From positions 558,001-622,000 of the forward strand of contig NZ_BKZW01000002.1 of assembly GCF_008974265.1 (NCBI RefSeq): DNA of 64,000 bases, read 5' to 3'. This document shows, in pieces, positions 27,810 through 40,788 of this stretch. Position numbers and translations under genes: made by a program. The stretch's first letter is position 1, and every line of letters starts with the position of its first letter. This DNA comes from Dictyobacter vulcani. Lineage in GTDB: Bacteria > Chloroflexota > Ktedonobacteria > Ktedonobacterales > Ktedonobacteraceae. Under the pieces are notes generated by a model. It searched no databases and was not told where the DNA came from. It worked only from the letters and a program-made list of their open reading frames with translations.

Positions 27810-30800
27810 ATGGTGGCGGCCGCTGCAAGTAGTACGATTTCCTTTAGTACGCAGGCACCGCAGGCCAGCTGGGGCACCCCACAGAATGTCGATGTGGGCT
27901 TAAGTTCTGGTGCTCTGGACTATAGTTATCCGATTAGTGTGCCACCCGGACCTGGTGGATTTGCTCCGAATTTGAAACTCTCCTATTCTAGTGGTTCGGT
28001 TAGTGAGAGCCACAATGCACAGGGAACCGCCCCCTGGGTGGGTGAAGGCTGGAGTTTGAGTCTGGGTTCAATTACCTGGAGCCAGCTCAATGTCACGCCT
28101 GACTCGACGAACAAACGGGAAAATGTGTGGTCGATCAATGATGCCAATGGCATTGGCGGACAGTTAATCCCGCAGGATTATGGGACCACGTCCACCGATA
28201 TTACCAGTACCGTGTGGCATTCGGCCCCTGAGAGCCATGCCAAGATTGTGCAGGTCAATTTTAATAATCAACCTTGCTGGCACGTCTGGTTGCCCAATGG
28301 CATGATTGAAGAGTTTGGCTGCACCAACGAGTCGCGCCAATCGGCGACTGATGCACAGGGTGCCTTTCATCCCTATCGCTGGGATCTGAATCTCCTGGTG
28401 GATCGCTTTGGGAACCAGATTCGTGTGCATTATCAACAGGATCGCCCCAATACTGATGTGCGTGATTCGGCGATTTCGTTTATCGAGTATAACGATATCA
28501 CCTGTCATAACACCTCGTACGCGACAAATGCGGTGACGCTGGGTTGTAGCTCCTGGAATCCGTTGATCAGGATTGCGTTGAATGCCACCTATGCGGCTGA
28601 TCGGATCTTGAATACCACCGGGGGATGTAACAACTGGAGCGCCTATACTCGTTGTGATGCTCCTGTTGATCTGTCGGCTTCGAATGGCTTGCCATCCCCG
28701 AAAGCCTTTAATGACTATGTTCTCAATAATATTCAGGTCCAATCCCTGGGACATGTGCTCCATCAATATGACCTGTCTTATGACCAGAAACCTCCGACGA
28801 CCATTCTCGATCCACTAAGTGGTCTCAATGAAAGTGCGGCTGGATATCTGTTGTTACGCCGCATTCAGGAAGCGGGCACGGATAATAATCCCTCTTTGAA
28901 GGGTCCAGAGATCAATATCGGCTATGAGTCCCATTCCGAGCATTATGAGGCGTCGGATGACCTTCATCATGCACAACCCGCGTCTAATTGTGGGCCGAGT
29001 TGGACGCCTCGCTATGGTGATGGTACCTGCTGGCTCTGGGCGCAGACATACAATAAGTACTTCATCAACACCTTTGATAATGGTCGTGGCTGGAACGAGA
29101 CCATTAACTGGGCCGAAGCCCATGGCAATACCCATGGAACGAATAACGTGGGTGCTGTCAATAATGCGTTGACCTGTAACCCTCTCATGACCACGAATGC
29201 GAAGTGTGCCCAGGCTGATGATCGTAGTTGGAGCCGCATGGTGGTCTTTTCACGCACAGCGGTGACCAATGGCGTGTCCTCACTGTGGCAGTATCAATAT
29301 TATCTCAATCAGTTGACTGGCACGTGGTGTAACGAATGTACCTATGGCTATACCTGGGGTAATGTCAACGACTCGGATTATGCCGACTACTATAATCTGC
29401 AGTTTACCAGTTTTGACACGGTGCAGGTGACGCAGCCAGATAACACGTCGCAGCAACATTTCTTTTATTCGACCAATGGGGTAGGTCTTGCCAGTAGTAG
29501 CATTACCTGTAGCTATCAGTATCCCATTGGCACGAATCATTGTGGTCTGGCTCCCTATTGGTCACCGGATCCGGGTCTGGCTGGTCGGGAAAAAGAGACC
29601 TTAAACTTTGGCAGCGATGGCAAGCTGCTAACGGCGCAGACCTCCCACTCCTTTACGATGTGTCCTCCTCCCGGGGTGGGTCATAATACCGGAGCTGTGG
29701 GTGGAGCCTATGACGTCGGGACGCAGTTTTTTACCAGCCAGCTGGATCGCAACAATCCGGTGGTGGTCTGTGATCCGCAGATGAACCAGACGGATAGCTA
29801 TCAGGTGGATGGGGTGACGGACCAGAATGGCTTTACCACCAATAGCAATGTTGTGCATAAAACGACGGCGTATACCTATGATGGGGACAATCAAGGTCCC
29901 GATCAGACGGCCGGGTATGACTATGGTAACGTTAACCAGGTGGATGTTACCGCCAATGATGTCAATAACGAACACTACATCTCCAAGAGTACCTATTATC
30001 CCAATGATCACGTGGGTTCTGTCTATCTGACCAATCTGCCAGCTTTGACGACCACGCAGGATGCCTCGGGGACGCAGTATGGCTGTCATGCCAACTTCTA
30101 TGGCGGCAGTAGCGCGTTTAATACGGCACCATCGCTGCCAGATGTGACGCGCACCGAAGATCATACGGGCTATAGCGATCCCAGCAATGGCTGTAACGCA
30201 CCGGGCTCGATGGTAGTGAACCAGACGGTCTATGACGCCTCGGGCATGCCAACGGCGACGCTGGATCCTGATAGTCACAAGGGTTGTAACTCGAATACCT
30301 ATACCGCCTGTGCCACCTATGATGGTTTTGGCACGCATCTGACCAAGGCCTATAATGCCAAGAATCAGCTGGTGACCGCGACCAATGATAGCACGGCTGC
30401 TGGCGGCTATGGTCACTGGGTGCTGGCGACCAAAGATGCCAATGGCCAGACCACAGCCTATCAGTATGATGTGCTGGGTCGGGTGACGGCGGTTGCCGCA
30501 CCTGGTGATAGCATCACCAGTCCGACGGTGAGCTACAGCTACAAAAACACCTGTACGCAGGGAGCGACCAATCCCTGTCTGGAATTGGACACCACCACCC
30601 GTCAGGTGAGTGGAGGGACGCAAACCGTCACCACCCAGCAATGGTTTGATGGACAAGGACGCGTGGTGGAAACCAAAGCACCGGGCCCGAATTTGTGGTC
30701 CAAGGTGCCGAAGATTCCGTCGACCGTGATCACCTATACCCTTTATGACAACATGGGTCGTGCCACCACGAAGAGCCTGCCCTATGCCATTTCCTCGCTG

Positions 30801-33798
30801 GCCGGTACGGGCTATATTGCGCCGAATCTGGCGCAGGCACGGACCGTGACCAACTATGATGGCCTGGGACGCCCACTGGGGAGTGCGACCTATCAGGATG
30901 CCTCGACGATCGTGCTGTCCAGCAGCGTCGCCTATACCGTCGCGCAGGGACTGCCCAGTTTCAACCAAAGTACCACGCTCCCGTTTGAGCGGACCACGAC
31001 GCTGGATGCCTACAATCATCAAGCGGTGAGCTACACCGATGCGATTGGCCGACAGCGTTATACCCAGGTGTTTAAGGGGAATGGTGCACCTTACACGGTG
31101 CTGAGAACGATCCGCTATGATCGCGACGTGGTCGGCAATCTTTATGCGACCCTGACCTACGATGCCAGCACCGCCCAGCAAGCCTCGCAGAGTGCGAGCT
31201 ATGATGGTGTCGGGCGCAAAGTGGGGATGACCGATAGTGACTCGGGTTCCAACTGGGTGTTTAGCTATGATCAAAATAGCAATCCCATCAGCCAGACGGA
31301 TCCACGGAGCAAGAGCATGTACATCAGCTATGATGTGCTCAACCGTCCGTTGTGTAAAGGTACGACCTCGGCAGCCGTTAATCCCTGTACGAGTAGTGCC
31401 ACTTCGACCTTTTTCTATGATAGCTATGACAAAAATAGCAATCCTGGTGTGACCTTCCCCACTACGTGTACGGCTCCCAGTGGTTCCTATGCCTCCGATC
31501 CGATCGGGGCCATGACCGCTGAAACCTTCAGTGGCGTCGCCGGTGCCGGCTCGCGCTGTAAGGGCTATGATGAGCGGGGGCGCATCGATCAGAGTGGCTT
31601 GACCGTCAACGGCGATGGACAGACCATCACGCAGACGATGAACATGAGCTACAATGATGCGGGTCAGCCGACCAGCGTGGTTTATCCCGATGGGGAAACC
31701 GTTACCGCCCAGTATGATAGCAATGGCTACTCACGCTCCGCGTTTTTTGGAACGTCAGTGAGTACGGATCCCGTGAACTTCCTGGTCGGACAGGTCAGCT
31801 ATACCAATAGCGGTCAGGTGGCAGGGCTTGCTTTTGGAGGTTCGGCGGCCAAGTCCAGTATGCCAGCGCCAGTGTTCTCGACTACGATGGGCTATGATGG
31901 GATTCAGCGCCCCGTGAGTAGTAGTGCGACGAATGCGGGGGGCACGTTCTGGAACCAGAACCGTACCTATGATAATGTGGGCAATGTGCTCGGGGTCACC
32001 ACCACCCTGCCCACCACCATGGGTGGCACGCAGAAAGATGTACAATCCTTCTGTTATGACAGTCTCAATCGTCTGGTCTGGTCCGGCAATACCGGCGCAC
32101 CCAGCGGTGGAGATCACTGTGGACTGGCACCGGCAGGCACGACGCTCTCGACGTATCAGCAGTCCTACAGTTATGATGCGCTGGATCGCCTCACGTCGGG
32201 TCCATCGGGCACGGAAACCTATGGCTTCGCCCCGGTGCATGGGGCCTTGACGCTGAGTACTGTTCCCGGTCAATATGCCAGCTACGATGCCATGGGCAAT
32301 ATGACCTGTCGCAACGTCGATACGACCACGGCTCACGCCTGTGATGCCTCGCAGACCGGTGCGCAGCTGACCTACGACAACGAAGGTCGGCTAGAGACCT
32401 GGACGGCACCCAGCGGGACCACGGCCAGCGACCAGTATCTCTATGACAATAGTGGTCAGCGCGTTTTCCAGCACTCCAGTTCCACGCTGGCAGGAAACAC
32501 CACGAAAACAGACACCATTACCTTTGATGGGACTACCGATGTCACCACCACCAACGGTGTTACCTCAACCACCAAATACTACAGTGTGGGTGGACAACGG
32601 GTGGCCATGAAAAAGGATGGGGTGCTCTCCTATCTGTTACCCGATATGCTGGGCAGCACCAGTATTGTGCTCAAAGCTGATGGTTCCGTGCAGGCCGTAC
32701 AACTATTCGCTCCCTTTGGGGCACCCGCTACAGCGATGGCAGCATGACCACGCCCTACAACTATACGGGTCAGCGCCGCGATAGCACCAGTGGCCTGTTG
32801 TACTATGGCGCACGCTATTATGACGCGACCAGTGGCCGCTTTACCAGTGCGGATACGGTCGAAACCAATGGCACCGGTCTGGATGCCTATGCCTATGTCA
32901 AGGGGAGCCCCGAGACGTTTACGGATCCAACAGGTCATGGTCGGTGTGGTCCTGATGGTGATTGTGTCGGAGTTCCTGGTCCTGGAACACCTGGGCAACC
33001 ACCAGCACCTGAGCCAACACAGCCTGGTGTCGGCGGTGGCGATGATGCCTGCCATAATATGGCCTTATGTGGTGGCGGAGGCGGCTCTTCGGGAGGAGGG
33101 GCATCTACAGGAGGAGATGGGCAGTGTCATAGTGGTTGTAAGGCTGAGACCACAGGGGGGGTGGTGGACACTCATGTGGATCTGGTACTCATGCACAAGG
33201 TGATACATGTCTCCCTAACCCTGACAATACACAAGCGAAAAATCAAGCAAGAGCTGATAAGCTGAATCCTATCGTATACGGAGCTTTTGGATTAGTAATT
33301 GGAGGAGGTATCGCACTGGTATTACTAGATGTGTATGCAATTATAAAAAATATAAGAGACTTCAATTTACCACCTGTGATAGCAGCAATATTAGATGGGA
33401 TTAGTGCTTTAGCTGAGGCGACGAATATCCTATCTGGTGCTAATCCAGCCTTTGCTGCTATTGCATCTGCTTTAACAGCAAGCCTACATGGAGCTCTTGC
33501 TGTTGCGAATGGGGTGCTCAGCACATACAATGCTTTTATGGCTGGTGCATCGTGGCTTAAGGGGGTTGGGCTGGCTGTGTTGAGGGCAGTAGGTGTAATA
33601 GCAGAAGGAATACCTGGTGCATTATTCGAATTAGCAAGCAATTATGCTGCAGCAGCATTGGTTGATGGTGGAAGAGTGGTTGCCCACAGTGTAATGATGG
33701 CAGGAAATATGATGCTAGCTAATGTTCAAAGTCAACAAGCTATGGATATAAATGGCTGGTGTACGCAGTATGGTAAAGGAGAGAGCGCTTGTTCGTAG
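27810..33798 (+). pseudogene. Rhs7: near-full-length Rhs gene, two frameshifts, hydrophobic tip
   Basis: Frame 0 from 27810 encodes the SpvB/TcdB-like N-terminal domain (WGTPQNVDVGLSSGALDY, APWVGEGWSLSLG) and all YD repeats, but it lacks the ~335-residue signal/linker head. At 32717-32721 sisters read TTTGGTGGC and this copy TTTGGGGC, a one-base loss that ends the frame at 32747. The Rhs core continues in frame 2 from 32744. A G7 run at 33155-33161 shifts it again to frame 1, which runs to 33798. The linker has CGPDGDC, DDACHNMALCGGG and QCHSGC. The tip has several hydrophobic helices (GAFGLVIGGGIALVLLDVY) and ends WCTQYGKGESACS. No intact toxin can be made as read. The membrane protein at 34378 is the likely partner. 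Confidence 0.85.
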
Positions 33799-33927
33799 AT
33801 GAATTATATAGGTAGTCGTGAGAAGGAGTTTGTATTCCTGTTACTTAAAATCTGCCTGTATTGAGATTCTCCATCTTTTGGCTGATGAGATTTAGTTCCA
33901 TGATGGAGGAGATACTTACTAAAACTA

Positions 33928-33965
33928 ATAGAGCATATTATGCAAAATAGCATAATATGCTCTAT
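33928..33965. terminator. 16-bp AT-rich perfect hairpin after Rhs7
   Basis: ATAGAGCATATTATGC pairs exactly with its complement over a 6-base loop, 130 bases after the Rhs7 stop. It may act as a bidirectional terminator; no clear T run follows. Confidence 0.45.
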
Positions 33966-34049
33966 ACAAATCCAATTCAAGAAACATTCTGAGAGTTTGT
34001 TTGATGTGATGAAATTGGCATTTAGACACGCTTGCATCAGGAGGAATAC

Positions 34050-34181
34050 AAATCAATCTGGCTTACATTGAGCGTTTGAATGGAACTATCAGAGAACGTC
34101 TGGTATCCTTAACACGCAAATGTTGTCATGCGAATTGACACCTGGAGCCGTTTCAATTGGGTATATATGAGACCACGTGAA
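34050..34181 (+). pseudogene. relic of IS1-like transposase
   Basis: The + strand translates as NLAYIERLNGTIRERLVSLTRK, then CCHAN, a stop, and HLEPFQLGIYE. This aligns with YIERLNGTMRERLAQLTRK and the following residues of the intact transposase at 51623-52846. Only the catalytic-Glu region remains, and it contains a TGA. No inverted ends are seen. The rest of 33799-34316 shows no gene. Confidence 0.75.
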
Positions 34182-34316
34182 CAAGCAAGGGGAGCCATCC
34201 AAGTACTATCTCATCCTCCTCAAATTGAAGCAAGAGAAAGAAAGGAAGCTGTCTCATGACCTTTGATCAGAACCACCAGATAATGGGGTTCTACCCTCTG
34301 GGTTCGCTATATATAG

Positions 34317-34336
34317 TAAGTAAGCATGCTTACTTA
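34317..34336. promoter_or_regulatory. 20-bp perfect palindrome upstream of membrane gene
   Basis: TAAGTAAGCATGCTTACTTA is self-complementary and lies 42 bases before the ATG at 34378. This is a typical size and place for a dimeric repressor site; function is inferred. Confidence 0.5.
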
Positions 34337-34377
34337 AAGAACCGAATGTATTACCTTTAGTAATGAGGAGAATCTTC

Positions 34378-34935
34378 ATGGAATCAAGTCTGGAAGTCGA
34401 ATTTCCCAGGAGAATGTATCAACTGGCAGAACAGCATGACGTTGGTCAACCTCTTGTACTCTACAATCTACAGCCAAAATGGAAGCGCTATATTAATCTC
34501 ATAAATTATTTTTTACTGACGCTTGTAATCTGTACAGCGCTGTTTGTTCTCATTGGATTTGCTATTTTCTTCTATCAATTCATTGAGCATCAGATTGTGA
34601 ATATTGAATGGGACCTTCAGATGACTCTTTTTGGTGCCTTTATGGGTTTACTTGGGTGTGTTTTCTTTATGTTTATCCGATATATGCTTACTCAACGGGT
34701 TCCCATATCTTGCCTTGTTTGTACAGAAGGGCTTTTAATGATTTCCCAAAAAAAGGCGGAGGTAATTATTCAATGGAATGAGGTACGAAGATTTTTGGAA
34801 GTGCCAGCGCTTGGGAAGAGAAAACGTTACATATTTTACCGTGTCAATCAAGCTTCAATCACGTTTAGTAATATTTATGAGGATATGGATGACTTAATCG
34901 ATCACGTGAGACACCATATCCCCACACAATTGTAA
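34378..34935 (+). CDS. membrane protein with PH-like tail, candidate immunity partner of Rhs7
   Basis: 185 aa from the ATG at 34378 (MESSLEVEF), with TGAGGAGA seven bases upstream; an ATG at 34363 is also in frame. Two transmembrane segments (residues ~41-69 and ~82-104) are followed by a cytosolic tail with CTEGLLMISQKK, VIIQWNEVRRF and a strand-rich end. The protein at 62424 has the same plan, with CESGLIYAEKK and AIHWRDIQGV at the same spacing, so the two are homologous. Both follow Rhs genes with Cys-flanked hydrophobic tips. The tail resembles PH-like domains of DUF6585-type proteins (tentative). A membrane immunity role is inferred. Confidence 0.7.
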   Translation: MESSLEVEFPRRMYQLAEQHDVGQPLVLYNLQPKWKRYINLINYFLLTLVICTALFVLIGFAIFFYQFIEHQIVNIEWDLQMTLFGAFMGLLGCVFFMFIRYMLTQRVPISCLVCTEGLLMISQKKAEVIIQWNEVRRFLEVPALGKRKRYIFYRVNQASITFSNIYEDMDDLIDHVRHHIPTQL

Positions 34936-35012
34936 ATGACCAATTCTGTGTCGTAATTACGTGACAATTTGTACCTTTTGGCGTTCTGTGGCATGGAAAA
35001 AAACCAGGAAAG

Positions 35013-35053
35013 GGTGGTAAAGCACGGAATGTGTGTCTTTACCGCCTTTTTTA
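35013..35053 (+). terminator. rho-independent terminator
   Basis: GGTGGTAAAG pairs with CTTTACCGCC (two G-T pairs allowed), followed by TTTTTT. It lies 78 bases after the membrane gene stop. A near-identical copy is at 42280-42323. Confidence 0.8.
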
Positions 35054-35130
35054 TCTTCTTTCTGGTCACGAGCGGCTCATAGTGCGGTTGATTTCCTACC
35101 CTGCATATGTGTGAATCAAGTCAAAGAACT

Positions 35131-38100
35131 GAGCATTATGAGGCCTCGGATGCTAATCACCATGCGCAACCTGCCGCGAACTGTGGTCCGAGTTGGATCC
35201 CGCGGTATGGTGATGGAACCTGCTGGCTCTGGGCGCAGACCTATAATAAGTACTTCATCAACACCTTTGATAATGGGCGTGGCTGGAACGAGACCATTAC
35301 CTGGGCCGAAGCCCATGGCAATACCCATGGCACCGATGGCGGGACTGCCAATAATGCCCTGACCTGTAATTCGTCCAATCAAACCCAGACGAATCTGTGT
35401 GGACAGGCTGATGATCGCAGTTGGAGCCGCATGGTGGTTTTTTCGCGCACAGCGGTGACCAATGGCGTTTCTTCTCTCTGGCAGTATCAATATTATCTCA
35501 ACCAGTTGAGTGGTACGTGGTGTAATAACTGTATCTATGGCTATACCTGGGGCAATGTCAATGATGCAGACTATGCCGACTACTATAATCTGCAGTTTAC
35601 CAGTTTTGACACGGTGCAGGTGACGCAGCCGGATAACACGTCGCAACAACATTTCTTTTATTCGACCAATGGGGTGGGTCTTGCCACCAGTAGCATTACC
35701 TGTAGCTATCAGTATCCCGTTGGCACGAATCATTGTTGTCTGGCCCCCTATTGGGCACAAGATCCTGGCCTGGCTGGTCGGGAAAAAGAGACCTTAAACT
35801 TTGGCAGCGACGGCAAACTGCTGACGGCGCAGACTTCTCATTACTTTACGATGTGTCCTCCTCCTGGAGTGGGTCATAACACGGGAGCTGCGGGTGGCGC
35901 CTATGACGTCGGGACGCAGTTTTTCACCAGCCAGTTGGATCGTAACAATCCGGTGGTGGTGTGTGATCCGCAGATGACGCAGACCGATAGCTATCAGGTA
36001 GATGGAGTGACGGACCAGAATGGCTTTACCACCAATAGCAATGTCGTGCATAAGACGACGGCCTATACCTATGATAGTGACAACCAGGGTCCCGATCAGA
36101 CGGCCGGCTATGACTATGGTAACGTCAATCAGGTGGATGTGACCGCCAATGATGTCAATGGAAATCACTACATTTCCAAGAGTACCTATTATCCCAATGA
36201 TCATGTGGGCTCTGTTTATCTGACCAATCTGCCTGCCAAGACGACCACCCAAGATGGGGCAGGAACGCAGTATGGCTGTCACGTCAATTTCTATGGGGGC
36301 AATAGTAGTTTTACCGTGGCACCATCGTTGCCGGATGTGACGCAGTCCGAAGACCATACGGGCTATAGTGATGCCAATGATGGCTGTCTGGCGCCTGGTT
36401 CCTTGATTGTGAATCAGACCGTCTATGACGCCTCGGGTACACCAACGGCGACACTGGATCCCGATAATCATCAAGGCTGTACCAGCGGTTCGAATACCTA
36501 TACCGCCTGTGCGACCTATGATGGTTTTGGCACGCATCTGACCAGGGCCTACAATGCCAAGAATCAGCTGGTGACTGCTGACTATAATAGCACAGCAGGC
36601 GGGGGCTATGGGCACTGGGTGCTGGCGACCAAAGATGCCAATGGCCAGACCACAGCCTATCAGTATGATGTGCTGGGTCGGGTGACTGCGGTTGCCGCTC
36701 CTGGTGATAGCATCACCAGTCCGACGGTGAGCTACAGCTACAAAAATACCTGTACGCAGGGAACGACCAGCCCCTGTCTGGAACTGGATACCACGACCCG
36801 TCAGGTGAGTGGGGGCACGCAAACCGTCACCACCCAGCAATGGTTTGATGGGCAAGGACGGGTAGTGGAAACCAAAGCACCGGGCCCGAATTTGTGGTCC
36901 AAGGTGCCGAAGATTCCGTCGACCCTGATCACCTATACTCTCTATGACAACATGGGCCGTGCCACCACCAAGAGCTTGCCCTATGCCATTTCCTCGCTGG
37001 CTGGTACGGGCTATATAGCGCCGAATCTGGCGCAGGCACGGACCGTGACCAATTGATGGCCTGGGACGCCCACTGGGGAGTGCGACCTATCAGGATGCCT
37101 CGACGATCGTACTGTCCAGCAGCGTCGCCTATACCGTGGCGCAGGGACTGCCCAGTTTCACCCAGAATACCACGTTACCGTTTGAACGGACCACGACGCT
37201 GGATGCCTACCATCATCAAGCGGTCAGCTACACCGATGCGATTGGGCGGCAGCGTTATACCCAGGTGTTTAAGGGGAATGGGGCGCCCTACACGGTACTG
37301 AGAACGATCCGCTATGATCGCGATGTGGTGGGCAATCTCTACGCGACCCTGACCTACGATGCTACGTCCACCCTGAAAGCCTCACAAAACGCGACCTATG
37401 ATGGGGTTGGGCGAAAAGTGGGCATGAATGATGATGACTCGGGTTCGGGTTGGGTATACAACTATGATGCTGATGGCAATCTGCTCAGCCAGAAGGACCC
37501 GCGCGGGCAGAGCACCTACATTGGTTATGATGTTCTCAATCGCACACTGTGCAAAGGTACCACATCTACGGCAGTTAATCCATGTAGCAGTAGTGCCTAT
37601 AACACCTTCTTTTACGATAGTTTTGACAATAATAGTAACTCAAATGTCACATTTCCATCCAATTGTGCCTCTTCGAAAGGTTCATCCACTTTTTATTCCA
37701 CTGGTCAGTTAGTTGCAGAAACCTTTAGTAATGGTGCAGGTAGCGGATCTCGGTGTCAAGGGTTTGATGAGCGCGGCCAACAAATTATGAGTGGTTTATC
37801 TGTCACTGCTGACGGCCAAACAACAGTCCAAACTGTTCATATGTCATATGACAATGCGGGACATTTGATAAGCCTGGTATACCCTGATGGGGAAACGATT
37901 ACTTCACAGTATGATTATAATGGCTACTTTCGGTCATCTTATTTCGGCGATGCGAGTAGTACGGATCCTGTCGATTTTCTGGTTAGTCAAAGCTCATATA
38001 CCAACAACAGTGAGCTTTCAAGCTTGATGATAGGAGGGAATGGTTCAAAATCAAGCTCACCTACTCCTGTTTTTACATTATCCTTTGGTTATGATAAAGC

Positions 38101-40379
38101 TCAACGTGCTACGTCTATAAATGCATCAAAGAATGGGAATGTGTTTTGGAACCAATCATGGGCGTATGATAACATTGGAAACATAAGTAGTTTAAGCACA
38201 AAGTTTCCAAAGCTAAATGGAAGCATGCAAACGGATATGCAATCCTTCTGTTATGATGGGTTGAACAGGCTAATGTGGGCTGGCAGTAGTGGCACCCCCG
38301 TGGGAGGTGATCATTGTGGTTTAGCTCCATCGAACACAACAATTCCTACATATCAACAAAATTTTGCTTACGATGCTTTAGATCGCTTTGTTCAGGGACC
38401 AGCAGGTTCAGTAACCTACGGAAATTTTCCAGCGCATGCTCCCGTGAAATTGGGAAATATCCCTCAAACTTACGCTAGCTATGACTCAGCTGGTAATATG
38501 ACCTGCCGCAATGTTGATGTTGATGTAAGTCATAGTTGTGATGCATCTCAAACGGGTGCAACGATGACTTATGATAATGAAGAACATTTAGTTACATGGA
38601 CTGCTCCAAATGGCACTCAAGCCACTGATCAATTTTTATATGATGGTACAGGTAACCGAGTTCTTCAGCGTGTAAGTACTACTGTCGGAACAACAACAAA
38701 AGTGGTGAACACGATTACCTTTGGTAATTATACAGTAGTTGTGCTAGATGGAAGTACTACATCAACCACAAAATATTACCAAGCTAATAGTCATACAGTT
38801 GCGTTACGCAAAGATGGTACATTGTACTATCTGGTGGCGGATTTTCATAGTAGTATCAGTGTGGCTTTAGATAGTAGTGGAAATACACTGGCTGTGCAAT
38901 TATTTGCGCCGTGGGAGTATTCGGTATAGCGACGGAGTTATGCCGACATCCTATAATTTTACCGGACAGAGAAAAGATGACCAGACTGGATTAATATACT
39001 TTGGTTCGAGGTATTATGATTCAGTGAGTGGAAACTTTACTCATGTTGATACGGTTGAAACGAACAGCAATGGTTCAAATACATACGCTTATGCAGGATG
39101 TAACCCTGCAACTGCAACTGATGCTAGTGGTCACTCCCCAGACTTTAATAATAAAATTAATCCCCATGATCCCTATGTTCAGTACATTGGGGCATGGTAT
39201 ATTGCTATTCATCCATTTAGCGATGTTCAGGTAGACAACGTTCAAATTCCAGGTGCTTCTTATGATGGTTTACAGAATATGAAAGCGAGGTATTCAGATT
39301 ATTATTCAAGGGCTGTTACATCTGGCGTAGGAGCGTATGGTGTACCAGATATAGTTGCAAGTCAGCTATATGCGCCTGAGGGAAAGAGGTCCGTAATGGT
39401 ACATACCATGTGGGATGCAAAGTCAAGTCCATTCGACCCTGATCGAAGAGGCGAAGACTATCCCCGTCCCGAAACTGTGGAAAAGGGCATAGATCAACTC
39501 CAGTTTTATGCAGATAGAGCCAACAATATAAAATTTAGTTTAAACGATGATCACGCTGCACGTTGGAGAATAGGAACCAAAAGTAATGATTTGTCTATGG
39601 GGGCAGCGATGTTAGCTTGTGGTGACGAATGTACTATCGGATACGACGACGGTTCTGTTTTTAAGGTAACGATCCCAGCGGATGGGATTATTGCTTACAA
39701 AATCATTAATCGCCCTAAAACACCTGCTGAGCATCCAGTCGTGACATACATGAATGATGCATATGGAATGGATGCTTTCTGGATGTGGCTTTCTTACGTA
39801 GGAGTCGCTAATGCTCTTTCTGGGGGATCTGATGGCGCAAGTAGTTTTCCGGGTATTGAGCCAGCGCCAGCGCCAGCGCCTGTTTTTGCAGATACAGGTA
39901 CCGGTGATCTAGTAGCCTCGCCGTTTAGTTGTAGCTTTCAATCGAATACCAAGATTAGAACTGCTACTGGATGGCAATCTATTAGCCAACTGCGCATTGG
40001 TAATCAAATCATTTCATATAATCCATGGTCTCATGACCCAGAAGAGCAATCTATTTTAGATATATCTCAACATGTGGATAATGATTTGGTTGATGTGACT
40101 GTGTCATTTTTGTCTGGTCCAAAGGTTGGAAGTCGAAAGACGGAAGTAATTCATACGACAACTGAACATCCCTTTCTTACTCAAGAAAAAGGGTTTATAG
40201 CGGCTCATAAACTGGTTTCAGGATTACATTTGATGCAAACTGATGGTCAGATGAGTGTAATTTTATCAGTGAAACCCGTAGCTGGCACACAAGTCATGTA
40301 TAATCTAGAGGTTGCCAATGATCATACATTTGCTGTGGGTACTGGCTCGTGGATTGTTCATAATCGTTGTGCTTGGTAA
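35131..40379 (+). pseudogene. Rhs8: mosaic Rhs gene, two frameshifts, Hint domain with no toxin
   Basis: Rhs homology begins abruptly at GAGCATTATGAGG (about 35131), so the head and SpvB domain are missing. Frame 1 breaks at 37051-37056, where sisters read CCAATTATGATGG and this copy CCAATTGATGG (two bases lost). Frame 2 continues to 38929. A one-base change in GGG at 38913-38915 moves coding to frame 0, ending at 40379. From about 37,400 the sequence leaves the array consensus for a divergent, AT-richer Rhs lineage (RYSDGVMPTSYNFTGQ). The end is an intein-like Hint domain (Cys at 39930-39932, TTTEHPFLTQEKGF, SWIVHN), but only Arg-Cys-Ala-Trp follows the HN. The ~230 residues before Hint (SPDFNNKINPHDPY onward) are unrecognised. 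Confidence 0.85.
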
Positions 40380-40415
40380 GTTGTATATATCCGTTTGACA
40401 CCATTTTATGATGTG

Positions 40416-40472
40416 TATAGAGCTAGCCCTTATCTACAATGGATAGGAGATAGCTCTATAACTTGTTTTTGT
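40416..40472 (+). terminator. terminator after Rhs8
   Basis: TATAGAGCTA pairs with TAGCTCTATA across 25 bases, followed by ACTTGTTTTTG. The remaining 40473-40788 shows no gene. Confidence 0.6.
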
Positions 40473-40788
40473 TGAGAATACTATATTTGAACAACAAGGA
40501 TACTAAAGATATGAAATCAAGCAAACACAACTGATCTATTGTCGATTAAATCCTTGTGAGGCGATTTGTCAGTGGTCGTGTTCAAGCGCATGATAATTAG
40601 TATTCTCTTGGAAAGATCTTGTAAGAGATGCTAAAGATGCTATTCAACTTATAAAGGTGATTTTTGTAAATGTTCATATAGGGAGCGATGCTTATCTTAG
40701 TATATGAAATATGAAGAAACAGTATCGTATGAGGTGCGACCTTGCAAATGGGCGAATCTAGGTTTTTTTGGAGAATGAAGGTAAAAAT

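Noticed and set aside
29628..31274. Long antisense open frame of 548 codons within Rhs7, with similar ones at 926-1603, 11547-12260 and 47603-48490
   Set aside because: They recur wherever the GC-rich YD-repeat DNA recurs, have unlikely composition (Ile/Arg/Gly/His-rich), lack start signals and simply mirror the codon bias of the sense frame.
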